64,000 nucleotides of DNA. Origin: Cepaea nemoralis. Lineage: Eukaryota > Mollusca > Gastropoda > Stylommatophora > Helicidae. Shown in pieces: positions 11,412 through 21,377 of this stretch. A program made the translations under genes and the position numbers. A model generated the notes under the pieces. The model saw nothing but the letters and a program-made list of their open reading frames with translations, did no database searches and was not told the DNA's origin. Positions within the stretch are counted from its first letter, which is position 1. Each line of letters opens with the position of its first letter. The stretch covers positions 247,001-311,000 of the forward strand of contig JACEFZ010004174.1 in assembly GCA_014155875.1 (NCBI GenBank). Reading direction: 5' to 3'.

Positions 11412-11892
11412 AACTAGGTGTCAGCTCTGTGGCGAAGGGGTTATTGACGCAATTTGCAATCCCGCATTTGAAACACAGCTGCAGACGATTTGGCAACAGA
11501 CCACCTTGTGCTGATTTTCATACAATGGTATGAGTGATGGTCATTCCGAAAGCAATGGTAGACTTGTTTGTTTTGTTTGCATATCCTTTACAGGACATCG
11601 CAGTCAACATCAGCATCTTTCAGCTGACTGTTAATTTCTTGGCAAGATTATGCTCAGTAGTTGGCCACTGCTTTCTGAGCGACCAGCTCAAGTACCCCAT
11701 AAGTTACTGACGCGGAGAGAACCGCTACCAATTCTCATGCACGTCATGTTACTCACGAGAGTATATGGGATTACGGAGAAAGTCATGTAACCCCTAGACC
11801 AGCAATGGTAGACTACTTAGCATAAATTTGTCCAGAAATCACAATCAGCCAAAACATCCTGGGGCTGGCAGCGACGTCTTGTAAAGAATATG
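11412..11892 (+). mobile_element. SINE family A split by a second SINE
   Basis: The head and middle lie at 11412-11563 and the tail at 11811-11892. The break is filled by an opposite-strand SINE at 11564-11810 flanked by a perfect 13-bp repeat AGCAATGGTAGAC. The two parts rejoin in the usual order of the family. Confidence 0.85.
11564..11810 (-). mobile_element. SINE family A copy inserted in another SINE
   Basis: A near full-length minus-strand copy: tail A-rich (AAACAAAACAAACAA), preceded by CCTGTAAAGGATATGC, and head with CCCCTAG...GTAACATGACGTGC. The 13-bp target duplication AGCAATGGTAGAC is at 11551-11563 and 11811-11823. Confidence 0.85.
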
Positions 11893-11954
11893 CAACTAAG
11901 TATTTCAATGGCCAAGCGGGTTGTAGACAAGAGAGTATCTAGTTATGCTATTAT

Positions 11955-12345
11955 CTAGATCTTTCAATGCGTACCCTACCCAGTGCCAGACTCTATTCTT
12001 CACTGATATTTGTTTTTTAGCTCTCTCAGTGGGCTCCATTGGTGATTTTGACACAACAAAGCATTTCAGTGATGCATTTTCCATCTGATTTTATCCATGT
12101 GCCTAGATATCTGAATTTATGCACTTGCCCTAAAATAACGTCATGTACTGTAATTGCACATTTAGGCACAATCTGTTTCCTTGAAATCACCATGACTTCT
12201 GTCTTTCCACTATCCAATCTAAGGTCCATTGTTTCACTTTCTACAACCACTGTATATTTATTAATACTTCTTATTCTTTCCTCTTCCGAGTGAAGTGTGT
12301 CAAACCTGGTGATGCACCTCATAGGTCAGTATTTGACTTCAGCAA
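11955..12345 (-). pseudogene. LINE reverse-transcriptase thumb-region fragment
   Basis: The minus strand has an open stretch of about 98 codons: VVVESETMDLRLDSGKTEVM, then a VHKFRYLGTWIKSDGKCITE segment. This is the region after the RT catalytic box in many LINEs (a K-F-x-YLG motif). No YxDD box and no endonuclease are present. From 12345 to 12650 nothing is recognised. Confidence 0.7.
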
Positions 12346-12649
12346 GCATTTGTCTAAGGTTTGCTTCCTGTAAACAGATTCTACCCAAGGTAATGGGATA
12401 CTAACTCTAAAACTACAGAATTATAATGTGATTTTACATTCTTTCAGTAATTTATTATAAGATTGTAAGAGTGAATGATCAACGATAAACTTTTAAATCT
12501 ATGCATAATGATCATGGTAGGATTGGATACATTTGTGAAATGTTACAGTTAGTTTCATGTTCCTTACAGAACATAGCAAATCACAGCATTTTTTAACTGT
12601 TTGTAATGTTTTATGCAAGTTCACATTCATTCATTCAGTAGGCTGCCAC

Positions 12650-12800
12650 TGAGGTTGACATGGCTGAAAGGTTTAACATCCTCGCCAATGCAACGGAGTT
12701 CGTGCATTGAGCTGAGTTTCTCCAGACTCAGGTTTGAGTTAGGAAGAAAATGGAGCACTTATGGGTTAAACCGTGTGCCGTGATGTTGATCCAATGACTA
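12650..12800 (+). mobile_element. SINE-like repeat, family C
   Basis: Contains GGAGTTCGTGCATTGAGCTG, CAGACTCAGGTTTGAGTTAG and GAGCACTTATGGGTTA, and ends in the ACTAAACTAAAC tail. It matches 36945-37095 closely. Confidence 0.65.
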
Positions 12801-12984
12801 AACTAAACATGCTTAAACTGTTTCTGGTGACCGTGGTTTTGGGTTCGTAAGACACAGGTCAATTGAACTTAAATGCTTACTTATCGTTCAGAAAGCAAAG
12901 GCAAACTATTGAATGTAAAAGTACCCAGTAAATCACTAAACAGTCAATTTGGGCCAAATGTGATTACGTCCTGCAAATGGTATA

Positions 12985-13165
12985 TAATGAATGAACAGCC
13001 AATTAAAAGAGGGGTGGCCAAACAAGAACACTACGCAGGAAGCCAAAGAAGATTGATAAACCAACACAGAACTGGCGTCGTTAGCCGCTATACGCTGCGG
13101 GATTTGCTGAGGGGATCCGAGCACTTATGGACTGAATGGTTCGATGTGCAATGAGGATGATCAGT
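12985..13165 (+). pseudogene. C-terminal fragment of an I-like LINE
   Basis: Plus strand reads QEHYAGSQRRLINQHRTGVV, then SRYTLRDLLRGSEHLW. This is equivalent to the end of the RNase-H-bearing LINE at 14600-15740 (RLVNQHITGTISHRTLM). Truncated on both sides. 13165-13470 shows nothing recognisable. Confidence 0.65.
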
Positions 13166-13470
13166 CGACTAACTAGCTAATGGTATATAATACAACCTGT
13201 TTAAGTTTAGGTTAAATTTGTCATTGTTTTCTGAATGACCGACTCTCATATCATTCTCAAAATCAATGCAAAGCAGCTTTCCCCCAAATCGTCTACGGCT
13301 GACTTCAAACTTAATATGTCAGAAATGTGAAGCAGAAGATTCCAATATGGTGAATTTAAATTTAAAGTCTGTAAATGACTAAAACCGCGAAGAGACATGA
13401 ACAAATTACAAAATTTAACTAGCAAAAAGCCAAAACTTCTAAATAATTAACTAGCAGTTATAATTAAAAC

Positions 13471-13711
13471 CTGTACCATTTGGTTCTTCCTTGAATGTCA
13501 TTTCTACGAGTTCGGCATCATGTAGATTAACCCGAGAAAAAGCACTGGGAGTCGATGATCTGCAGGGTTGTAGTTGCAGCTGCTGATTCTGGGGTCGTCC
13601 CGACGAACTAACTGAAACTCCAGCTTCATGTTGTTGCTGTTCCAGTTCATCGTTAGACCGGTCCGAGAACTCTTCGTCGCTCAGATCCAGAATGTCGCTG
13701 CTTTCGATCAT
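13471..13711 (-). CDS. NR5A: NR5A/FTZ-F1 nuclear receptor, N-terminal coding exon
   Basis: First recognised coding exon of the receptor. It encodes about 80 residues: an acidic start (MIESSDILDLSDEEFSDRS), a Gln-rich patch and a segment ending near TFKEEPN. This is the poorly conserved A/B region that precedes the DNA-binding domain in NR5A receptors. The ATG at 13711 is chosen because an in-frame TAA lies 24 bases upstream. Two donors are possible: after 13471 (ACAG/GTTTTA) or after 13477 (AATG/GTACAG). Both leave phase 1 and join in frame to the acceptor at 9406, so the intron is about 4 kb. Assignment to NR5A rests on strand, phase and position rather than on sequence similarity of this exon. 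A non-coding exon or promoter upstream was not identified. Confidence 0.75.
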
Positions 13712-13980
13712 AACAGAACAGGCTAGCGTAAGTTACACAAGTGCTTTAGTTTCATATTTCACAGCCAGAGGTGCGATGCCGAGGAAAAGATCGCGGAGAA
13801 AAGAGTGTGTTTATATGGACATCTTGTTGCAACTTCTCCTCTCAACGCCAGTTCCTTCTTTCAAGCAGAACTGCGCATGCGTCGTCAAGTACAAAGTAGA
13901 CTAAACTAAAGTAGTACAAACTATTCAATCAGATTAAAGAGGAAATTTCACTACACATTTTACTATAGGTATTTGATTCA

Positions 13981-14222
13981 TGCCGGTCTCTCTGGCCGAG
14001 GGGTTACAACACTTTCTCCGTAATCCCGTTTGTCACGCAGAGTCTCGTAGCGGGAGCGAGCTGGGAGCGGTTCGTCCCCCGTTGGTGATTTGCGGGACAC
14101 TGAGCCGGCCGCTCAGAAAGCAATGGCAAACTACTGAGCGTGGTCTTGCCAAGAAATCAACAGACAGCTGAAGGATGCTGCTGTTGACAGCGATGTCCTG
14201 TAAAAGGATATGCGAATAAAAA
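13981..14222 (+). mobile_element. SINE family A with poly(A) tail
   Basis: Full-length-looking copy: head TCTCTGGCCGAGGGGTTACA (A-box-like), the shared tail GAAAGCAATGGCAAACTACT and GATGTCCTGTAAAAGGATAT, then A14-type tail at 14218-14233. It lies just upstream of the NR5A first recognised exon. Confidence 0.8.
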
Positions 14223-14496
14223 AAAAAAAAAAATTTTGATTCATACAAATATTGATTTGCACTTACAGAAAACAACAAGGGAAATGAATACTAGAGGAAA
14301 CAACCAATAAATCGAGCCTGCTGTTAAATTGACACAGGCAACCAAGAGCACACATTACCCGGTCTAAAGGGACGTTGAGATATTATATGCCAGGAAATTA
14401 ATTGGGGAACCCGTTGAGGCCACTGAGACAGTTACATAAATAATCACACATAGTATTGTTTGGCACCCCGAGGTAGACCAAGAAGACGGTGGAGAG

Positions 14497-14498
<2 letters not shown>

Positions 14499-14562
<64 letters not shown>
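14499..14562. repeat. (AT)n microsatellite
   Basis: Uninterrupted alternating AT of about 64 bp. It abuts a LINE-like piece (APRGRPRRRWRD on the plus strand, 14464-14498). Confidence 0.98.
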
Positions 14563-14564
<2 letters not shown>

Positions 14565-14599
14565 AGCACTTAGAATCAACTACTGGCAAGAGAAGGTGA

Positions 14600-15740
14600 A
14601 CCAGAGAGACGATCAGTTATCAGTTGGGGTATCTTCATTGCACTCCGGACATTCCATAGATGCTCAGATCCTCCCCTCCCCCTCCCCCCCCCCCCCCAGC
14701 ATATGCATCAGCGTCCGGTGGCTAATAGTGCCAGTTATGTGTTGGTTGACGAGGCGCTTTGTTTTCCCGATGTACCTCTCGCGTCTGGCTGTGCCGATTC
14801 TTACTCCCAAGTCTTTCATCCTGGACAGCGATGTGGAATCACTGACGTCAAAGTCCTCTGTTCTCGCCATATCTTTGAGGATGTTAATAACATCGGCACG
14901 ATCCACGGGCTGGCCATCTACAGGGGGTGCAGAGCCAGCCAGTTTATCAGCTCGTTCATTTCCCTCGACTCCTGCATGTCCCGGGACGAAGATGAAAGTG
15001 ACTTTACGGACAACAGACTTCCGCAGCGACTCAGTCCACTGTCTACGTACAGATCCAGCTTCGACCTTCTGAATCATGCTCATTGAATCACTTAGTACAC
15101 ACACGTTGGTATAATGCTGTGATTTCAGCTATATGAAAGCCTGTGTAACTGCCATCACCTCCATCGTCATGCTGCTAGTGGTCATTGAGTGGGCACCGCT
15201 GGATTCTTGAACGGTTCGGCCCGCTGAACGGGCTGTAAATGCCCACGCACTTCTCTGCTGCTTTACAACAGATCCATCTGTATAGATGAGCACTTCGGGG
15301 CTATCTGAGTGTTCATAGATGAGCGCGTTTACCTCTGCATTGACAGCGGCATGGTTCTGATATCTGCATCGTCCGTCGAGTGTGATAACGCAGGAGAAAG
15401 TGCACTTAAAAGCTGGAGGCACCGGCACCAATTCCTTGCCGGGGTTGATACTGGTAAGACTGCAGACCTGTCTGACGACATCTTCCGCCCGACCCATCCA
15501 TGATTTGCCCCTCTTTAGCCTGTCACCATTTTCTCTGAATATAGCGTCATGCAGAGGGTGCTGCTCATCTGCACTTATTTTTAAGTATGCACAAGCTCTC
15601 CAGATCTTGATCCTGTGTTCGATTGTCGGGAAGTCAAGGAGGTATCTCATTGCTACACAGCTGGTGTCTCTCGCGCAACCCAAAATGATGCGCAGAGACG
15701 AAAGGAGACGGATTGTATCTGCAGCAAAGAACCTCAATGG
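14600..15740 (-). pseudogene. I-like LINE ORF2 fragment with RNase H
   Basis: Two long open pieces on the minus strand (15737-15129 and 15104-14664) belong to one ORF2. The first has a post-RT region, then RNase H (EVLIYTDGSVV, then SSMTMEVMAVTQAF). The second continues with the next Asp motif (MCVLSDSMSMI), then FVPGHAGVEGNERADKLAG and the C-terminal RLVNQHITGTISHR. A stop and short gap separate them. A C14 run at 14683-14697 damages the zinc-knuckle-like end. The RT domain is absent, so it is 5' truncated. Confidence 0.88.
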
Positions 15741-15939
15741 CTCGGAACGCTGAAGAAGAAGAAGAAGAAGAAGTATTGTTTGGCGCTTACAGAAGGAGAA
15801 GAATCATAATTAAAACCGACCAATCATTTCTCTTCTTTAAATGTTTGTTAATATACTCGACACAGCATTACGGCCCAATGTGTTTGTGTGTTTGTTATTT
15901 GACATATGCTAGTGCAATATAAATTATGAGACCTATGGT

Positions 15940-16168
15940 TTGGTCATGCAAGTAGGTTACCAGTCATAAGCATACCACAACAAGCAATGATGTACAGACC
16001 AGATGGAAACAGAGGAAGAGGCCGACCACGTAAACGTTGGACGGAGGGAATAGGAGAGTCCATGGGAATATCGATACATGAAGCCCATAATCAGGCACTC
16101 TCACGATGTTTATACTTCACCTCGACACCACAAGGTACAAGAGGAACATGATGAGATGAGATGAGATG
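15940..16168 (+). mobile_element. 3' end of the RTE-like LINE
   Basis: Plus strand encodes the C-terminus [20 protein letters not shown] followed by RWTEGI, and ends GAACATGATGAGATGAGATG with a (GATGA)n tail. It is the same family as 23809-27369. Flanking GACCTATGGT (left) and GACCTGTGGT (right) look like a target-site duplication that split an older repeat. Confidence 0.8.
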
Positions 16169-16375
16169 AGACCTGTGGTGCCATCTCAATGGTTTGATAC
16201 AAATTCTGTCCATATTCCATAGTTGTACGTTCATGTGTATGATAGTCATGACCAATGAAGACACTTTTTTTGGAGTGCCTAGTTGGTCATGCGTCGAAAT
16301 ACACTTGTTCCTGCGGCGAGGCGCTGTCGTCATTTGGAGGCGACAGGTTGGAATCCCGGTCGGTAACTATAGCTT
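16169..16375 (+). mobile_element. Dispersed repeat D (tRNA-like B-box), copy 1
   Basis: Shares GGTCATGCGTCGAAATACAC, GACGCTGTCGTCATTTGGAG-type sequence and GGTTGGAATCC (B-box-like) with the copy at 17298-17500. Its 5' end lies left of the inserted LINE piece at 15925-15940. Confidence 0.6.
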
Positions 16376-16659
16376 TCAAATTTTATGTTGTCTAGTGCGT
16401 CCTCTAGTCTCTATTCCCTTCTTCTCCTCTGTGAGCGCCAAACAATACTATGTGTGATTATTTATATACTAATGTGCCAGGATGGTTAGCCTACTAACAG
16501 TGTTAGTCTTCCAACGTAACACTGATCTGGCTAAGGAACATACATTGGACTATGATCTCCGCAATCTGCTGAGGATCAAATACTTTGCACTCTGCAAGAT
16601 TGCAAGAGGGTCACGGCATTTCCCCGTAGTGATAAAATAATAGATGCATCACCCTCACC

Positions 16660-16755
16660 ATGGCAAACTACTGAGCGTAATCTTGCCAAGAAATCAACAA
16701 TCAGCTGAAAGATGCTGATGTTGACAGCGATGTCCTGTAAAGGATATGCAAACAT
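16660..16755 (+). mobile_element. SINE family A, 3' part only
   Basis: Carries CATGGCAAACTACTGAGCGT, then the tail GTCCTGTAAAGGATATGCAA. The head is missing. Confidence 0.75.
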
Positions 16756-16774
16756 CATCATCATCCTCATCTCT

Positions 16775-17215
16775 TACACCCCGCATAGAGAGCCGGTACT
16801 GCTTTCTGTTAGCGCTGAATGTTGGGCGCCGCACACAAAACCCGACACCCAGCATTGTTCCAACAGCTTTGGCCGGAGAGCGCAATTAGGAGCGTACAAG
16901 CCTTATCCTAGTGAGAGGAAATGCAACATAAAGACTATATGCCAGGGCAGTCTAGGCATTAAGCCTTGGTCAGTAACCGATCTAGAATCGAAGCTTCGTT
17001 AAGTGGACATTTAGAACATTGTATTACAGATCCGGCAACTTCTGCAGCTTGTCTTGTTCCAGATGTATTCGTGTTACTTTTCCTCTGGAGTAAACTAGGA
17101 AGGCCGAGAGAGGGACCATGCAGCATTGGCAACACATTGTCTCTATAATTCAGCCCAGACTTTGTGCTATGGAAAGGTATAACTCCATCCCTGGTCCCCG
17201 CCATGTGTTGTAGTT
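16775..17215 (+). repeat. Unclassified ~480-bp repeat R1, copy 1
   Basis: Shares long blocks with 17700-18165 (inverted) and 22385-22870: CTTTCTGTTAGCGCTGAATG, then CCAGGGCAGTCTAGGCATTA, CTTGTTCCAGATGTATTCGT and AGGCCGAGAGAGGGACCATG. No RT, transposase or A/B box was recognised. Confidence 0.75.
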
Positions 17216-17297
17216 ATTATGCTGTTTTTTATATTAAGCACAATGTAATAAAATATCCTCCGATAAGACGGCAAGGTACCAGTACTAGACACATATA

Positions 17298-17505
17298 AAA
17301 TTATGAGACCTATTATACTGTTTCAATGGTTAGATACGAATAATGATTCCATAACTGTGGGTTCAGATGTGTGATAGGCCTGGCTAATGAATGGCACTTA
17401 ATTCAGCGGTGTCGAGATGGCCATGCGTCGAGGTATATTGTGTGCCTGCAATTAGACGCTGTCGTCATTTGGAGGTGACACGTTTGAATCCAGGTAAACA
17501 ATATA
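17298..17505 (+). mobile_element. Dispersed repeat D, copy 2
   Basis: Homologous to 16169-16375: ATTATGAGACCTATTATACT, GGCCATGCGTCGAGGTATAT and GACGCTGTCGTCATTTGGAG, then GTTTGAATCC. Confidence 0.6.
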
Positions 17506-17699
17506 AAATAACACAAAGTAATGCAGCTTGACATAACAGAATTACGAAACAATACAAGGACGTTGCGGCGACTAGTCTTCATCAGCGAACAAGTACATAC
17601 ACAAAACACAATATATAGTCACGGAGAAGACCCTCCACTGACTACAGTACATTAAGGTATAAAAACGGGATGAAAAGAATATCATTGGCACCTTGCCGT

Positions 17700-18170
17700 C
17701 TTGACAGACGATAGTTTGTAAGGGATGGAGTTATTGCCTCTCCATAGCACAAAGCCTGGGCTAAAATATAGAGATCATGTGTTGCCCATGCAGTATGATC
17801 CCTCTCTCGGCCTGCCTAGTTCACTCCAGAGGAAAGGTAACACCTCTACATCTGGAACAAGACAAGCTGCAGAAGTTGCCGGATCAGCAAAGCAATGCTC
17901 TAATTGTCCGCCTGTCGGAGCTTTGATCCTAGACCAGCCGCCAACCAAGGCTTAGGGCCTGGTCTGCCCTGCCATGACACTTTGTCTTTAGGTTGCATTT
18001 CCTCACACCAGGGTAAGGCTTGTACCCTCCCAATTGCGCTCTTCCGCCCGAAATCGTTGGCACAGTGTGCGGTATCGGGTTTGGTAAGCGCCGCCCAACG
18101 TTCGGCGCTAACAGAAAGCAGGTAGTACCGTCTACTGTAATACGGTAGCTCAGTCATATCTGACTAAGAC
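17700..18170 (-). repeat. Unclassified ~480-bp repeat R1, copy 2 (inverted)
   Basis: Reverse complement of the R1 family. It retains both family ends: TTGACAGACGATAGTTTGTA on the left and GGTAGCTCAGTCATATCTGA on the right. With copy 1 it forms an inverted pair about 0.5 kb apart. Confidence 0.8.
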
Positions 18171-18283
18171 CTGACACAAGATGACAAGAATAACAAGATT
18201 AAAAAATGAGAGCAATGTAGAGAAAATAAAAATTTGAAAAAAGTTCATATTTTCATTTCCCATTCATTGCTCTCATTTTTGTC

Positions 18284-18405
18284 ATCTTTTGCTTGCCCAC
18301 GTGGTATGGTCGAGACAAGAATACGGAGTTGATTCACGACTCTGGTGATCGAGTGAGATGGCGAAACATGACCGCTCACACTTATCGGCATGGCACATGA
18401 TGATG
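18284..18405 (+). mobile_element. LINE 3'-end fragment
   Basis: Carries ACGTGGTATGGTCGAGACAA, then the shared 3' end CTTATCGGCATGGCACATGA followed by TGATG. Confidence 0.7.
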
Positions 18406-18502
18406 CTGAGAAATTTGAAAATGAAACATAGTAACGAGGAAAAACTATAAAACGGCAAACGCAGTTGTGAACAAGTAACGAAACAAATAATGTAATGCTT
18501 AC

Positions 18503-18641
18503 ATTTATTGAGGATGTAGTCAACGACAACAGCATCCTCCTCACGGCAGATGATATCATCCAAGGTCAGGCCGCCTCCGTACGAAGCGACTGAGTTCATC
18601 AACTGCGGTGTCGCACCCCTAGCTAGGGTGGGAATCACCAT
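18503..18641 (-). CDS. Possible first coding exon of an unrecognised gene
   Basis: On the minus strand an ATG opens 46 codons (MVIPTLARGATPQLMNSVAS, then GGGLTLDDIICREEDAVVVD and YILNK). They end at a good donor, AAAT/GTAAGC, in phase 1. The acidic, helix-prone character of the second half and the clean donor look like host coding sequence and not like the surrounding LINE debris. I do not recognise the family. No second exon could be placed with confidence. The phase would fit a CTAG acceptor just upstream of the NR5A ATG at 13711, but that acceptor lacks a pyrimidine tract, so a link to NR5A is only a possibility. Confidence 0.4.
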
Positions 18642-18833
18642 GGCAACGGAAGAATGACGATCTAGTTTGTTAGTGCGCTAGTAGATCTGAAACATTGATA
18701 GTATTTTTATAGCGTGTTTCAAACATTATATATGTATTTTGAAGGTGTATTGGTGTTCGTAAGACAATAGATCGGGATCTATTCAAAGTAAAGGACTATT
18801 TTTCATGCCTTTTGGGCACAGTCATATAGTGCA

Positions 18834-18982
18834 GGGTGTATTTTTAATGACTGTAATGTTTGAAAATATTGCGGTCCAAGTTTTGTATTTACCTATTATG
18901 TTGCATGTACTTTACAAAGGGTGAATACAAAACTTGGACCGGCAATATTTCCAAACACTGCACAGTCATTACAAATACACCC
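18834..18982. mobile_element. Foldback / MITE-like palindrome
   Basis: Imperfect inverted repeat with arms 18834-18893 and 18919-18982 and a 25-base loop. Arms start GGGTGTATTTTTAATGACTG and end CAGTCATTACAAATACACCC. Both pass through GGTCCAAGTTTTGTATT or its complement. TATAG flanks both sides nearby. No transposase. Confidence 0.8.
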
Positions 18983-18989
18983 TATAGAT

Positions 18990-19480
18990 CCATAATTTTA
19001 CAGACCGGTGGATGTGACCAGTACCACGCCAGCCGACTTTGCTTTTCGAGATACTTCATGTTACCCATTTTAGGATGTATCACCTGGTAGCCCGGTTCAT
19101 TTTAACTGATTCGGTGCCAAATAAAAAGTAGGACCGGACCAAACATGGTGTGCAATCAAATGAGCAAGTATTATAATGTAAATTTCCGTTAACTGGGCAT
19201 TAAGATTGCGGAGGATGCACACAACAAAACCAATAACTTGATGACTCTAGTGTGGAGATATATCGTACCTCTATCCAAATGGCAGATCACAATTGGCGAG
19301 ATAATCCTTCGACACTGAATCAGTTTAAAGTCATCCCTCATGCGAACTCGATGCCTTGACCATTGGGCCGGAAAGCAAGCGTCTTGTCACTACACTACTG
19401 CGACGTCCATTCAAAGAAGTGGAAGAATTCTTGTTTCAAACCAGTGTAGCTCTAATAATTGAAATATTCTAGTAACTTGA
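18990..19480. other. No recognised feature
   Basis: No coding signal. CGGTGCCAAATAAAAAGTAG near 19112 is only loosely like a repeat seen at 29420 and 36040. Confidence 0.5.
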
Positions 19481-19485
19481 AACGT

Positions 19486-20130
19486 CATGAAAGTTTGGAG
19501 AGAACAATCATGGAGGGGTATATGCCTGAGAAGAGAGGACGAGGAAGACCAAAGAGAAGATGGGTGCAGGATGTGGCAGATGATCTCCAGATGGGTGTAT
19601 CGGACGCGGGAAACCTTGCTTATGACTGAAAGGTTTTCCGGAAGGTTGTTATGGGAGCGAAGTTCTGCAAGGACATGCTACTAAATGTTGCTGAAGAGTG
19701 TTAGAAATTCATTGAACACAAAGGTTGACAAGCAATAACTCCCACAACAACTCAATATCGAAGACGATTGGTTTGAAAGACAAATGAAAACGATGAAAAT
19801 GAAATATGTTGGACATGTAAAAAAGACATGAAGGTTTAGAACAGATAATTAAGTCGGGAAGTGTACCTGTCCGGTGGAGAAGAGGGAGGCTACAGCGAAA
19901 GTGGATCCAAGATGTGATTAGTAATTTACACACGCCGGCAAGAGATTCAAACCAATGTTTTCCTTTAGTGGGGAAAAGAACAAGGGGAAAGCAGATAAAT
20001 AAATATATGGATGGCTTAGCAACGTGGCATGGTCGAGACAAGAACGCAGTGCTGATCCACGACTCTGATAATCATGTAAAATAGTGAAACAGACCGTCCA
20101 TACTTATCGGAATGGCGCATGATAGTGATG
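19486..20130 (+). mobile_element. Three LINE C-terminal fragments in series
   Basis: On the plus strand: 19500-19690 reads LMPEKRGRGRPKRRWVQDVA, then a VFRKVVMGAKFCKDML end. 19700-19950 reads KYVGHVKRHEGLEQIIKSGS, then RRGRLQRKWIQDVI. 19965-20130 reads the TKGKQINKYMDGLATWHGRD end with 3' GCATGATAGTGATGA. The first two look like separate LINE families. All are broken. Confidence 0.7.
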
Positions 20131-20408
20131 ATTCCCTCAGTGAATGTGAACACAGACGCCATAAGCAAAATATTGCCCGATTTCTTGTCTGGCGTATTTC
20201 GCTGCATCTGGTCGGGTGCTTACTGCAGAGGTATATATTAAATGCAATGGACGAACAAATATCAAATATTACTTTACAAAGTATTTCAGTCACCGTATTA
20301 TTTATTATATTTAAAATATATATACTGAATGACACTATCCAATGCCACCCATCGGGCGCTGGAGCGCCATTATTCCTCCCCACGACGTTTGACGGCAAAA
20401 GTGGAAGT

Positions 20409-20457
<49 letters not shown>
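20409..20457. repeat. (GAT)n microsatellite
   Basis: About 16 GAT/ATG units. Confidence 0.95.
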
Positions 20458-20569
20458 ATGTTTATTTGGTTGTTTCGGGATTTTACGTTTGAAGATTGAG
20501 CAGAAACCACAACTGGCAACGCTGATCGTATTCCGGTACGAAACTTGGGCCTTGTCCACGTCAGATTGG

Positions 20570-20710
20570 AAGCACTAGACTCGAGTTTCGCTCTCGTTTA
20601 TGCTCGTCAGTAGTGCATATCCCTGACTGGACCCGGGATCGAACTCCGAATCAATGGCGCATGAGGCGGGTGTGTAACGACATGACCACACGGCTCACAC
20701 TAGACGGGAC
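20570..20710 (-). mobile_element. tRNA-derived SINE
   Basis: Minus strand: A-box-like GTGTGGTCATGTCGTTA, B-box GTTCGATCCCGG about 35 bases on. The body extends left into TATGCTCGTCAGTAG-type sequence. Confidence 0.65.
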
Positions 20711-20937
20711 TGAATTATCATGCTAGAACATCACTTCACCCATTGTAGACTATAGCTCAAAGTGGTTTGTCCACTTCATTTAATATATCACTCTGCAGTA
20801 TGCACCTGATGACACGCAGTGAAATATGCCAGGCAATAAATCGTGCAATATTTTGTTTATGACGTCTACCTTTGAAGACAGCAAGAGAGGCAGGACTTTT
20901 GTCGTGTGATAATAATAATGAGTTCAGCTGAGTTGAG

Positions 20938-21290
20938 TTATGAACCGACATCACTGCACTCATGACATTCCCATATGTTCTCCGTTCCCTCGTTCAACAG
21001 CCAGCGAAGAGTCATACTACTAATCGTTCCCACCGCTATATGATTTAAAGTTCTTTTGGTCTTCCCTCTCAGTTTTGAGATTCTCCTAGAACCCCTACAG
21101 ATCCCCCGCAATCTCATTCTTTCCACATACGGTTTCTCAATCTGTTCCCCTGCCTTCTCCACCTGGTCCCACAAAAGCACGACCACCTCCCCCTTGTCCA
21201 TAGGAAATCTACCACCAAGAGGTGAATTCCCAGCCAGCCTGAGAGCCTGTTCATCCCCCCCCCCCCAACAGAACCGCGGGCTTGTTGTCT
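20938..21290 (-). pseudogene. I-like LINE C-terminal fragment
   Basis: Minus strand is open for 144 codons. It includes DEQALRLAGNSPLGGRFPMD (end of RNase H), RRISKLRGKTKRTLNHIAVG, and the family C-terminus TLRWLLNEGTENIWECHECS then DVGS stop. A G10 run at 21257-21268 marks its 5' break. Confidence 0.8.
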
Positions 21291-21377
21291 CGCTCGCCAG
21301 CATGATTTCATGGAGGTTCTGGTAAAAGTAAGAAAGTAAAGTAGTAAAGGATTTGTATGCCTTAAGGCACACACTAT

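Larger units (their letters stand above)
20149..20875. mobile_element. Possible DNA element bounded by ~105-bp inverted repeats
   Basis: 20149-20255 (plus) and 20755-20875 (minus) match as inverted copies: GACGCCATAAGCAAAATATT, then GCACGATTT-type, TATTTCGCTGC and TACTGCAGAG. Between them lie a (GAT)n run (20409-20457) and a minus-strand tRNA-like SINE (20570-20710). No transposase was seen. Confidence 0.55.

Noticed and set aside
13712..13745. Splice acceptor CTAG upstream of the NR5A ATG joining the exon at 18503
   Set aside because: Phase is compatible, but the site lacks a polypyrimidine tract and an in-frame match has a one-in-three chance. Kept only as a possibility.
14364..14589. IYIYIY open frames
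   Set aside because: Products of the (AT)n run at 14499-14562.
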